Shown here in pieces: positions 51,550 through 58,957 of a DNA stretch of 64,000 nucleotides. Where the stretch lies: positions 69,559 through 133,558 of the forward strand of contig NZ_JAEDAH010000042.1 of assembly GCF_020320395.1 (NCBI RefSeq), written 5' to 3'. The notes beneath the pieces are model-generated. The model ran no database searches and was not told the DNA's origin. It saw only the letters and a list, made by a program, of their open reading frames with translations. Source of the DNA: Thalassolituus marinus (lineage in GTDB: Bacteria > Pseudomonadota > Gammaproteobacteria > Pseudomonadales > Oceanobacteraceae). A program made the translations under genes and the position numbers. Every line of letters begins with the position of its first letter. Within the stretch, counting starts at the first letter, position 1.

Positions 51550-53805
51550 TCAGGCGACCTGCAACGCCGGCCCGCAACGTTCTGCAGCCTGCACTTCCTG
51601 CAGAAACGAACTGCCCCAGTGAGCGATATCGTAGTGGCGTACGATATCGTAGCCTTCGCGCAGACGCGCGCGGGCTTCGCTTTTATGCATAGTCAGTGCC
51701 TGATGACAGCTGACCATTAATTCGTGCGGATCATGCGGGTTAGCCAGCACAGCGCCACGTAATTCAGCCGCCGCTCCGGTAAACTCCGACAACACCAATA
51801 CGCCACTGCCTGACGTTAAGCCCTGAGTGGCCACATACTCTTTCGCCACCAGATTAAGGCCATCACGCAACGGCGTAATCCACATAACATCGGCCATGGC
51901 GTAATAGGCAACCAGTCGCTCAAACGGCACGGCACGAAAGAAGAACTGCACCGGGGTCCAGCCCAGCGTGGCAAAGCGTCCGTTAATACGCCCCACCGCC
52001 TGTTCAATCTGATTCTGCAGACGGTTGTACACTGTCATCTCACGCGCGGCTGGTACACATACCGTCACCAGTGTCACCTTGCCGACCAGCTCCGGATATT
52101 CCTGCAGCAGGCGTTCGTATGCTTCCAGCTTCTGCAGAATACCTTTGGTGTAATCCAGCCGCTCGACCGACATAATCAGTTTTACACCCTGCAGATCCTG
52201 GCGCAGCTCTGTCATCAGCTGGCGAATTTCATCGCTTTCCAGTGCATTTTCAATGCGCCCCATATCCAGCCCGACCGGGTGAGCGCCTAAGCGGATAGTG
52301 CGGCCATGCACTTCAATTTCACTGGTCATTTCATCCAGCCCGACAGCGCAGCCGTAGGTCAGAAAGCGCGGCGCACAGCTTTGTTTTTCTTTAACCGTTA
52401 CCGGTGCCACACCGCGGGCAACGTCAACAAAGTTTTCTGACTGACGCGGAATGTGAAAACCAATGTAGTCACACTGCAGCAGGCTACCGACAATATCGCG
52501 GCGCCATGGCAGCACATTGAACACATCCGCCGATGGGAAATAGGTGTGGTGAAAAAACGCTATTTTCACATCCGGGCGCATCTCTCGCAGGTAAGCCGGC
52601 ACCATCCACAGGTTGTAATCGTGAATCCACACCGTCGCGCCCTCGGCCGCTTCTTCTGCGGTGCGCTCAGCAAATAATCGATTCACTTTCAGGAAAACCT
52701 GCCAGTGATCTTCGCGGAAACTCGCACGTTCCCAGAAGGTATGCAGGGTTGGCCAGAAGGCTTCCTTGGAAAATTTCTTGTAGAAGATATCCACATCTTT
52801 TTTCGATAACGCGACCCGCGCCGCCACCAGATTCGGGTATTTTTCGCGGTCGATGCTGGTGTGGGTTTCAAACTCGCCGTACTTCGGATCATGTACCGAC
52901 CAGGCCACCCAGGAGCCTTTTTTTCCGTCAGCAAAAAAACTCATCAGCGTTGGCAGAATGCCGTTGGGGGATGTTGGATTGCGACGTTTTATTTTGCCCT
53001 GATCGTAGTATTCCTCGTACGGCAGACGGTGGTACACCATCACCAGATCGGATTTTCCCAGCTCGTGCTGCAGTGCGGTTTCATTGTCTATGCCGGCTTC
53101 GCCGAGAAAGCCGAAATGACTGATGGCTTCGAGAATACCGCCACAGCCCGCTGCCTGAGCATGCAGCACCGTGGCACGATTTTCTGTCTGTGCCAGTAAT
53201 GCCGGTTCCGACTGACCAACGCATACGCCAACAAAATTCTGTTCATACATGGATAAATCATTCAGGGTATCGCCCGCGACCAGCACCTCGTCATCAGCAA
53301 CACCCAGATGTTTCATCAGCGCTGTCAGAGTACTGCCCTTGTTCACACCGGCAGGCAGAAAATCGAGATACTGTCCGGCGGAATACAGCATATCCACCGC
53401 AAAGGTTTGCGCGACCTGCTGCACTTCCGGAGTCAGCGCAGATTCATCACAGAAAAAAGAACAACGGCGTTCCTGCGGTACGTCCTGACGCACAATTCCC
53501 GGAAATACAGCCATCGCTTCCACCAGCCGGTACTCGCCGGGCCAGCGATGTTCTATCGGACTCTGCACTTCCATTACTGGTTGCAGCGTATCGCCGTGCA
53601 CAACCGTGGCACCGACATCGCTGATAATGAATTCGGGTTGCGGAATTGCCGGATCGGACAGCAACGGCATAACGGATTCAAGTCCGCGTCCGGTGACAAA
53701 CACCAGCCGGATGTCCGGGTGCGATGCAATTAACTGATAAAGCTGATGGCGGCTTTCTGCATCGCCTCCTAAAAACGTACCATCCAGATCGGTAGCCAGA
53801 AGCAT
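51550..53805 (-). CDS. Bifunctional glucosylglycerol-phosphate phosphatase/synthase (GgpPS type)
   Basis: A 751-residue two-domain enzyme. Residues 1-245 are a HAD-superfamily phosphatase (DLDGTF at about 6-11, NKGSTLTALMKHLG, VAGDTLNDLSMY). Residues about 260-740 are a GT20 glycosyltransferase (VHDPKYGEFETHTSIDR; WIHDYNLWMVPAYLREMRPD; IAFFHHTYFPSADVFNVLPWR; SVERLDYTKGI; PLRDGLNLVAKEYVA). The N-terminal phosphatase-C-terminal synthase order and the FYKKFSKEAFWPTLHTFWE segment fit glucosylglycerol-phosphate synthase/phosphatase rather than OtsA/OtsB trehalose enzymes, so the product is probably the compatible solute glucosylglycerol from ADP-glucose and glycerol-3-phosphate. GGAG precedes the ATG. 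Confidence 0.82.
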   Translation of the reverse strand: MLLATDLDGTFLGGDAESRHQLYQLIASHPDIRLVFVTGRGLESVMPLLSDPAIPQPEFIISDVGATVVHGDTLQPVMEVQSPIEHRWPGEYRLVEAMAVFPGIVRQDVPQERRCSFFCDESALTPEVQQVAQTFAVDMLYSAGQYLDFLPAGVNKGSTLTALMKHLGVADDEVLVAGDTLNDLSMYEQNFVGVCVGQSEPALLAQTENRATVLHAQAAGCGGILEAISHFGFLGEAGIDNETALQHELGKSDLVMVYHRLPYEEYYDQGKIKRRNPTSPNGILPTLMSFFADGKKGSWVAWSVHDPKYGEFETHTSIDREKYPNLVAARVALSKKDVDIFYKKFSKEAFWPTLHTFWERASFREDHWQVFLKVNRLFAERTAEEAAEGATVWIHDYNLWMVPAYLREMRPDVKIAFFHHTYFPSADVFNVLPWRRDIVGSLLQCDYIGFHIPRQSENFVDVARGVAPVTVKEKQSCAPRFLTYGCAVGLDEMTSEIEVHGRTIRLGAHPVGLDMGRIENALESDEIRQLMTELRQDLQGVKLIMSVERLDYTKGILQKLEAYERLLQEYPELVGKVTLVTVCVPAAREMTVYNRLQNQIEQAVGRINGRFATLGWTPVQFFFRAVPFERLVAYYAMADVMWITPLRDGLNLVAKEYVATQGLTSGSGVLVLSEFTGAAAELRGAVLANPHDPHELMVSCHQALTMHKSEARARLREGYDIVRHYDIAHWGSSFLQEVQAAERCGPALQVA

Positions 53806-53880
53806 AATGTTCTCCTTGTCTGACGCAGGGTAAAACCCCTGGAAATTGAATGCACCGGAGGACTGCCCGCTGGGAACAGT

Positions 53881-53900
53881 GCCCGCTGTCAGAAGCGGGC
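53881..53900. other. Small hairpin between the MFS and GgpPS genes
   Basis: Perfect seven-base arms GCCCGCT and AGCGGGC with a six-base loop, midway in the 143-base gap. No T-run follows on the minus strand, so read-through from the MFS gene into GgpPS remains possible. Confidence 0.4.
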
Positions 53901-53948
53901 GGTTAGGCAGTCAGGCTGCGGTAGCAGCACAACTCACCGGTACAGAAG

Positions 53949-55238
53949 TTAATGGCCGGAAGCGGAAGAAACCTCCTGTGCAGTCTGAGCGTCGTCACCA
54001 ACGTCGGAAACAGTAAGCCCTTCTTCTTCCGGCAGCATTTCCAGCGCGGTGGGCGTGGTACGCACCATCGGCACAAAGGCGGAAGGACTTTCAGGTTCTT
54101 CTTCAATCAGGGTATGCAAGTTACGAACCGCTACCAGAACGAGCAGCCCCTGCATCACGCAAAACCACACAGGCAGGGCGTTTGCGCCGGTCTGCCCCAT
54201 CAGCCAGCCAGCCAACGCTGGCCCCGTGGCTGCACCAATGCCGTGCACCAGCAACAGGCCACTGCCCCCTGCCAGAATGTCACGCGCTTCCAGGTGATCA
54301 ACCAGATGAGCGACCGCCAGCGGATAAATGGCAAACGCCAGTCCACCGTATACGGCGATGCCCAGCATCAGCCCGGATACCGATGCCGACAACGGAATCA
54401 GCACCAGCGCTGCCAGTGCAGCCAGACCGGCTACCACGGCAATGACCCGCCGCCGGTCGTGACGATCGGAGTAGCGGCCCAGCGGATACTGCAACAGAGC
54501 ACCGCCAATGATGGCGCAACTCATAAAGGTCGCTACCTGATGATCATTGAGGCCGCTACGTGCCGCATATACGGCGCCCAGCCCCCAGAAGGCGCCCATC
54601 GCCAGCCCGGACAATAAAGCGCCGCCCAGCGCTACTGGCGCGGTTTTATACAGGTTTCGGACACTGGCGCGCTGCACATCGTGTACTTCCGGCTGATGCA
54701 CCCGCGTCCAGGTGACCGGCATCAGGCTGAGCGACACCAGAATGGCGGCGATAGCGAACAGCGCAAAATTCTGAGCGCTGCCAAACTGCAGAAACTGTTG
54801 TGCCAGCGCCAGTGCCGCGAGGTTGACCACCATATACACCGCAAACACCCGTCCGCGCTGATCTGCGGGGGTCTGGGCGTTAAGCCAGCTTTCAATCACG
54901 GTATACAGAATCACCAATGCCGTACCGGTCAGTACCCGGCACAAGCCCCAGGCGATGGGATCGACCACCAGTACGTGCAGCAACACCGACGACGCCACCA
55001 GCGCCGCGCAGAAGGCAAACGCGCGGATATGCCCCATACGGCTGATCAGTGGCAGCGCCAGATAGGTGCCGAGAAAAAAGCCGACAAAATAGCCCGACAT
55101 AATCAGGCCCATGGTGGTATCGCTGTAGCCTTCGCTGGCACCGCGCAGGGCCAGCAGCGTATTCAGCAGTCCGGTACCCAGCAGCAGTAGCGCCACGCCG
55201 GACAGTAATGCCGTAATCGGCAGTATCAGAGGTATCAC
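53949..55238 (-). CDS. Major facilitator superfamily transporter (YcaD-like)
   Basis: A 429-residue inner-membrane transporter with 12 predicted helices and the MFS loop motifs (GYFVGFFLGTYLALPLISRMGHIRAF between helices 2 and 3; LGRYSDRHDRRRV between 8 and 9). The pattern LNTLLALRGASEGYSDTTMGLIMSGYFVGF resembles the YcaD/YfkF group of uncharacterised MFS proteins. It lies upstream of the glucosylglycerol synthase gene on the same strand with 143 bases between; whether it moves an osmolyte is not known. AAGGAG precedes the ATG. The C-terminal 45 residues are acidic and cytoplasmic. Confidence 0.85.
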   Translation of the reverse strand: MIPLILPITALLSGVALLLLGTGLLNTLLALRGASEGYSDTTMGLIMSGYFVGFFLGTYLALPLISRMGHIRAFAFCAALVASSVLLHVLVVDPIAWGLCRVLTGTALVILYTVIESWLNAQTPADQRGRVFAVYMVVNLAALALAQQFLQFGSAQNFALFAIAAILVSLSLMPVTWTRVHQPEVHDVQRASVRNLYKTAPVALGGALLSGLAMGAFWGLGAVYAARSGLNDHQVATFMSCAIIGGALLQYPLGRYSDRHDRRRVIAVVAGLAALAALVLIPLSASVSGLMLGIAVYGGLAFAIYPLAVAHLVDHLEARDILAGGSGLLLVHGIGAATGPALAGWLMGQTGANALPVWFCVMQGLLVLVAVRNLHTLIEEEPESPSAFVPMVRTTPTALEMLPEEEGLTVSDVGDDAQTAQEVSSASGH

Positions 55239-55387
55239 AGAGGACTCCTTACCCTGTTATGCACACGGAAGGGATAGCACATTGCTATGAAGTGAGTATG
55301 AATCATGACACATAAAGTGTAAGTGAGTTCCGCCCACCTTGCTCACATTGCCGCGCCTGAAGCCTGCAAAGCGGTCAAAGCCGGGGC

Positions 55388-55429
55388 TTTACACTCTCTG
55401 ACTATTTGCAAATATTAATACTTCTCATT
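55388..55429 (+). promoter_or_regulatory. Promoter overlapped by a candidate Fur box
   Basis: TTTACA (55388-55393), a 17-base spacer and AATATT (55411-55416) make a plausible sigma70 promoter. A Fur-like sequence (55411-55429; complement AATGAGAAGTATTAATATT) covers the -10 region, matching the AATGAGAATnATTATC form at most positions. Iron-bound Fur would shut the reductase operon that follows. Confidence 0.55.
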
Positions 55430-55460
55430 TAGTTTCTTTCTGATACGATGCCCACCTCTG

Positions 55461-56084
55461 TTGTTTATCGGGAATCCGTCAGGCGTGGCCGCAACATCGT
55501 TTCTTCGTATCTCCATCCGCCAGTGGCATTGGGTCAGTTCTGCATTCTGCCTGGTGGGTATGATCCTGTTTGCCATTACCGGTATTACCCTCAACCACGC
55601 CAGCAGTATTGAAAGTACGCCGCACACCATCAGCATTGAAGCCGAATTATCGGCCGGATTACTGACCGCACTCCGCCAAAAGGAAGAAGGCCCATTACCG
55701 CTGGCGGTACGTCACTGGCTGGCCGAACAGCACAGCATTGTCACATCCTCAGCCGCCGCTGAATGGGAGGACGACGAAGTCTATCTGGCGCTGCCACGTC
55801 CGGGTGGTGACGCCTGGCTGAGTATTGATCGCAGCAGCGGTAGCCTGATTTACGAAGCGACTGAGCGCGGCTGGATTTCCTATTTCAACGATCTGCACAA
55901 AGGCCGTAACACCGGCGTCGCCTGGCAGTGGTTTCTCGATGGCTTTGCCGTCGTCTGTCTTATTTTCTGCCTCAGCGGTTTATGGCTGCTGACGCAATAC
56001 GCACGCCAGCGCCCTGGCACCTGGCCGGTCACGGCACTGGGCGTGGTGCTGCCGTTCATTATTCTTATCCTCACCGTTCACTGA
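55461..56084 (+). CDS. PepSY-associated membrane protein
   Basis: A roughly 207-residue protein with an N-terminal membrane segment (about residues 26-46, after RQWHWVSSAFCLVGMILF), a periplasmic PepSY-like domain (WLSIDRSSGSLIYEATERGWISYFNDLHKGRN) and two C-terminal membrane segments. The RxxHxxH/W and LHKGR features are those of PepSY-TM proteins found next to TonB receptors and thought to be ferric-chelate reductase parts. Start uncertain: the frame opens at a TTG at 55461, and a GTG at 55485 is equally likely. First gene of a four-gene run to 58856. Confidence 0.78.
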   Translation: MFIGNPSGVAATSFLRISIRQWHWVSSAFCLVGMILFAITGITLNHASSIESTPHTISIEAELSAGLLTALRQKEEGPLPLAVRHWLAEQHSIVTSSAAAEWEDDEVYLALPRPGGDAWLSIDRSSGSLIYEATERGWISYFNDLHKGRNTGVAWQWFLDGFAVVCLIFCLSGLWLLTQYARQRPGTWPVTALGVVLPFIILILTVH

Positions 56085-56104
56085 CATTGTCACAGGAGCC
56101 TTGC

Positions 56105-56626
56105 ATGACCATTTTCAGACAGACAGCGCTCGCCGCTCTGGTCGTTGCCGCTGCCACTCAGGCGCAGGCCGCAGACCTGACGCTGGATATTCAACTGCCC
56201 GAGCTGGCGGTTGCCGAATACCACAAACCCTACGTCGCTGCCTGGCTGGAAAACGGCAATAACGAAGTAGTTGCGCAACTGACGGTCTGGTACGACGTCG
56301 ACAAGCGCAACGACGCCGGCAAAAAGTGGCTGAAAGATATGCGCCAGTGGTGGCGCCGCGGTGGCCGCAGTCTGGAATTACCAGCAGACGGCATCAGTGG
56401 TGCAACTCAGGGACCTGGTGACTACCAGCTGACCTATTCACTGGATAAGGGCCCGCTGGCCAATCTGCCAGAGGGTGATTACCGCGTACGAGTGGAAGCA
56501 GCGCGTGAAGTCGGCGGACGCGAATTAATCAATTTGCCATTCCACTGGCCTACCAGCGAAAAAACCATTGTCAGCGAAGCCGGCAGCTCAGAACTGGGCA
56601 AGCTGCGTCTGACCATTCAGCCCTGA
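56105..56626 (+). CDS. DUF2271 periplasmic protein
   Basis: A 173-residue protein with a cleavable signal peptide (ending AQAA near residue 23) and a DUF2271 domain: LDIQLPELAVAEYHKPYVAAWLENGNNEVVAQLTVWYD, then WLKDMRQWWRRGG and DGISGATQGPGDY. Members are small periplasmic proteins encoded beside PepSY and DUF4198 genes; their chemistry is unknown. The ATG at 56105 follows an AGGAG Shine-Dalgarno and lies 20 bases after the PepSY gene. Confidence 0.85.
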   Translation: MTIFRQTALAALVVAAATQAQAADLTLDIQLPELAVAEYHKPYVAAWLENGNNEVVAQLTVWYDVDKRNDAGKKWLKDMRQWWRRGGRSLELPADGISGATQGPGDYQLTYSLDKGPLANLPEGDYRVRVEAAREVGGRELINLPFHWPTSEKTIVSEAGSSELGKLRLTIQP

Positions 56627-56654
56627 GTCGCCCTGTCAGCAAAAGGAAAATACT

Positions 56655-57476
56655 ATGTTTAATGCACGTACTTTATTTCTCTCACTGTTAACACTGACTG
56701 CGGTTGAAGCACAGGCCCACCGTGCCTGGATTCAGCCCGCACTGACTGTACTCTCCGGCGAAAAAGCCGTTGTCTCTTTTGATGCCGCAGTATCCAACAC
56801 TATTTTTATTGCCGACCACGCAGCCCTGCGCAGCAATGGTCTGAATGTGACTGCTCCTGACGGCAGCGTACGTGAAGTAGAAAACCTGCACACAGGTAAA
56901 AACCGTACTGTGTTCGATGTCACCCTTGATCAGCAAGGTACCTACCGTATCGGTATGGCCAGCAGCGGCTTGTCTGCGCGCTGGGAAACCGAAGATGGTA
57001 AACGTGCCTTCTGGCCGCCACGCGGTGAAAAAGCCGATCCGGCTGAGTTCAGTAAAAAAGTTCCGGCCGATGCGAAAAACCTGAGCGTCAGTTACAACAG
57101 TCGCCGCATGGAAACCTTCGTGACTGCCGGTGTACCAACGGATGGCATCTTTACGCCGAGCAATAAAGGCCTGGAAATGATTCCGGTAACGCACCCGAAC
57201 GATTTATTCGCCGGTGAAGCCGCTACTCTGCGTTTTCTGATGGATGGTGAGGCGGTAGAAGGTGTGGAAGTCACATTAATTCGTGAAGGCACCCGTTACC
57301 GTAACAGCGAAGACGCCATCGAATTACACACCAACAAGCAAGGTGAAGTCGTCATTAACTGGCAGGGTGCTGGCCGTTACTTTGTTGAAGCATCTTACCG
57401 TGACAACAAAGCGCAGGCTCCGGCCACTCAGCGTTCAGGTGGTTATACCGCCGTGCTGGAAGTATTACCGGACTGA
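56655..57476 (+). CDS. DUF4198 periplasmic protein
   Basis: A 273-residue protein with a signal peptide (ending VEAQA, cleavage before HRAW) and two beta-sandwich parts typical of the DUF4198/NikM-like family: AHRAWIQPALTVLSGEKAVVSFDAAVSN at the mature N terminus, and LFAGEAATLRFLMDGEAVEGVEVTLIREG in the second half. The mature N-terminal histidine and nearby residues are candidate metal ligands in this family, whose members accompany metal-uptake genes. AAAGGA precedes the ATG. It lies 28 bases after the DUF2271 gene and three before the reductase. Confidence 0.85.
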   Translation: MFNARTLFLSLLTLTAVEAQAHRAWIQPALTVLSGEKAVVSFDAAVSNTIFIADHAALRSNGLNVTAPDGSVREVENLHTGKNRTVFDVTLDQQGTYRIGMASSGLSARWETEDGKRAFWPPRGEKADPAEFSKKVPADAKNLSVSYNSRRMETFVTAGVPTDGIFTPSNKGLEMIPVTHPNDLFAGEAATLRFLMDGEAVEGVEVTLIREGTRYRNSEDAIELHTNKQGEVVINWQGAGRYFVEASYRDNKAQAPATQRSGGYTAVLEVLPD

Positions 57477-57479
57477 TCT

Positions 57480-58856
57480 GTGAACGCAGCGAATGTTCCT
57501 TACGCGGCCCTGCTACTGGCAGGGTACGCCGTCTTCACCCTGTGGTGTTACCGTACAGCGCTGCTGTCCTGGTGGCAGAACCGCCAGCAGCACCACAGTC
57601 TGCATGATGTATTAATCGGTTACGGCAGTGAAAGCGGAAATGCGCTGGCTCTGGCCCGCAGTTTACGCCAGCAACTGGTCAGCCAGGGGCAGACGGCACA
57701 ACTGATTAATCTGAATAAAATTGCACCCGCGCAGTTAACCCGTGACCAGCGCCTGCTGATTATTACCAGCACCACTGGCGATGGTGAAGCGCCGGCCAAC
57801 GCCGAACGTTTTTTCCACAACCTGAGCAGCAGTGGCGACAGCCTGCAATGCGAATTTGCCCTGCTGGCGCTGGGCGACCGTCTCTACAGCAATTTCTGTG
57901 CATTCGGCCACCAGCTCAGCCAGCAATTAAAATCGCTTGGCGCACGTCCTTTATTTCCGGTACTGGAAGTCGACCGCCTCTGCCCGCAAACCATCGAGCA
58001 CTGGTACGAACTGCTAAGCGCCAGTGGTTTTCCGGTACAGGCACCGAAAACCTCAACCCGCGGCGTGGAAAAAAACGAACCCTTTCCACAGCGCTGGGCA
58101 CTTAAAAAACGGACATTGCTGAATCACGGCAGCCCGGGCAACGCCATGTACGAACTGGAGCTGAGCAGCCCGCTGGCGGCCCACTGGCAAGCCGGCGATA
58201 CCGTTCTAATCAACATCGCCGGTCAGCAACGCGAATACAGTATCGCCAGTACGCCGGCAGAGGATTGTCTGCGTTTTCTGGTGCGTATGCAGTATCACGA
58301 TGACGGCAGCCCCGGCCTTGGCTGTGGCTATTTATGCGAAACCATTAGCGAACGTGATGTGATTGAGCTGCAGTTAAAACGTAATCCTGCCTGCTACGAT
58401 CCCGCAATGGATATGCCAATGATTTTAATTGGTAACGGCACCGGCCTTGCCGGTCTGCGTGCACAGATACAGCAACGCCTGAACAGCAAACAACATGGCG
58501 ATATGTGGCTGATTTATGGTGAGCGCAGCGCAGAGCACGATCGTCCCTGGCATCAGCAACTTAACCAGTGGCACAGTAATGGCGATCTCACTGCACTTAA
58601 TTTCGCCTTTTCCCGCAGTCATGCGCCCTGGCCGCCATCATTGCAGGGCAAGGCCTGTGAAGGCTACGTACAGCAGATTCTTAAACGCGAAGTATTGCAG
58701 CTGAAACAGTGTCTGGCCAAAGGTGCGGTGATTTATTTATGCGGCAGCCGCGATGGCATGGGCAGTGATACCGACCGTACCCTGCGTGAGCTTATTGGTT
58801 CTGATTATGTTGACGAGCTGGAATTAAGCGGCCGTTATGTGCGGGATGTGTATTAA
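57480..58856 (+). CDS. Membrane-anchored flavodoxin/FAD reductase (sulfite-reductase-alpha-like)
   Basis: A 458-residue diflavin reductase. After one N-terminal membrane segment (about residues 8-28) come a flavodoxin-type FMN domain (about 44-190: IGYGSESGNALALA; STTGDGEAPANAERFF; LALGDRLYSNFCAFG) and a ferredoxin-NADP-reductase module (about 205-458: REYSIAS for FAD; IGNGTGLAGLRAQI and YLCGSRDGMGSD for NADPH). The order is that of CysJ-type proteins, but the anchor and the PepSY/DUF2271/DUF4198 neighbours point to delivery of electrons to the periplasmic side for ferric-siderophore reduction. It starts at a GTG three bases after the DUF4198 stop. Its last 32 bases recur at 61631-61662. Confidence 0.88.
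   Translation: MNAANVPYAALLLAGYAVFTLWCYRTALLSWWQNRQQHHSLHDVLIGYGSESGNALALARSLRQQLVSQGQTAQLINLNKIAPAQLTRDQRLLIITSTTGDGEAPANAERFFHNLSSSGDSLQCEFALLALGDRLYSNFCAFGHQLSQQLKSLGARPLFPVLEVDRLCPQTIEHWYELLSASGFPVQAPKTSTRGVEKNEPFPQRWALKKRTLLNHGSPGNAMYELELSSPLAAHWQAGDTVLINIAGQQREYSIASTPAEDCLRFLVRMQYHDDGSPGLGCGYLCETISERDVIELQLKRNPACYDPAMDMPMILIGNGTGLAGLRAQIQQRLNSKQHGDMWLIYGERSAEHDRPWHQQLNQWHSNGDLTALNFAFSRSHAPWPPSLQGKACEGYVQQILKREVLQLKQCLAKGAVIYLCGSRDGMGSDTDRTLRELIGSDYVDELELSGRYVRDVY
58825..58856 (+). repeat. 32-bp direct repeat, left copy
   Basis: These 32 bases, the 3' end of the reductase gene including its TAA, recur perfectly at 61631-61662 in the same orientation. They bound a 2.8-kb segment carrying the 807-residue lipoprotein gene. 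The flanking bases differ on both sides. Confidence 0.95.
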
Positions 58857-58898
58857 CCAGTTTTATGGCTCGGCATCTGTAACAGTACTCAGTAAGAA

Positions 58899-58929
58899 AA
58901 AGGTGCTTCTGCTATACAGAAGCACCTTT
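58899..58929 (-). terminator. Strong bidirectional terminator
   Basis: Perfect 13-base arms AAAGGTGCTTCTG and CAGAAGCACCTTT with a five-base loop. On the minus strand, after the lipoprotein stop at 58958, it is followed by TTTTTCTT; on the plus strand it stands 43 bases after the reductase stop. Confidence 0.92.
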
Positions 58930-58957
58930 AAAGGCAATGCCATATAAAAGACGGTGA

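Noticed and set aside
55928-56104. Extended N terminus of the DUF2271 protein
   Set aside because: The extra residues lie within the PepSY gene in another frame, while the ATG at 56105 has AGGAG and is followed directly by a signal peptide.
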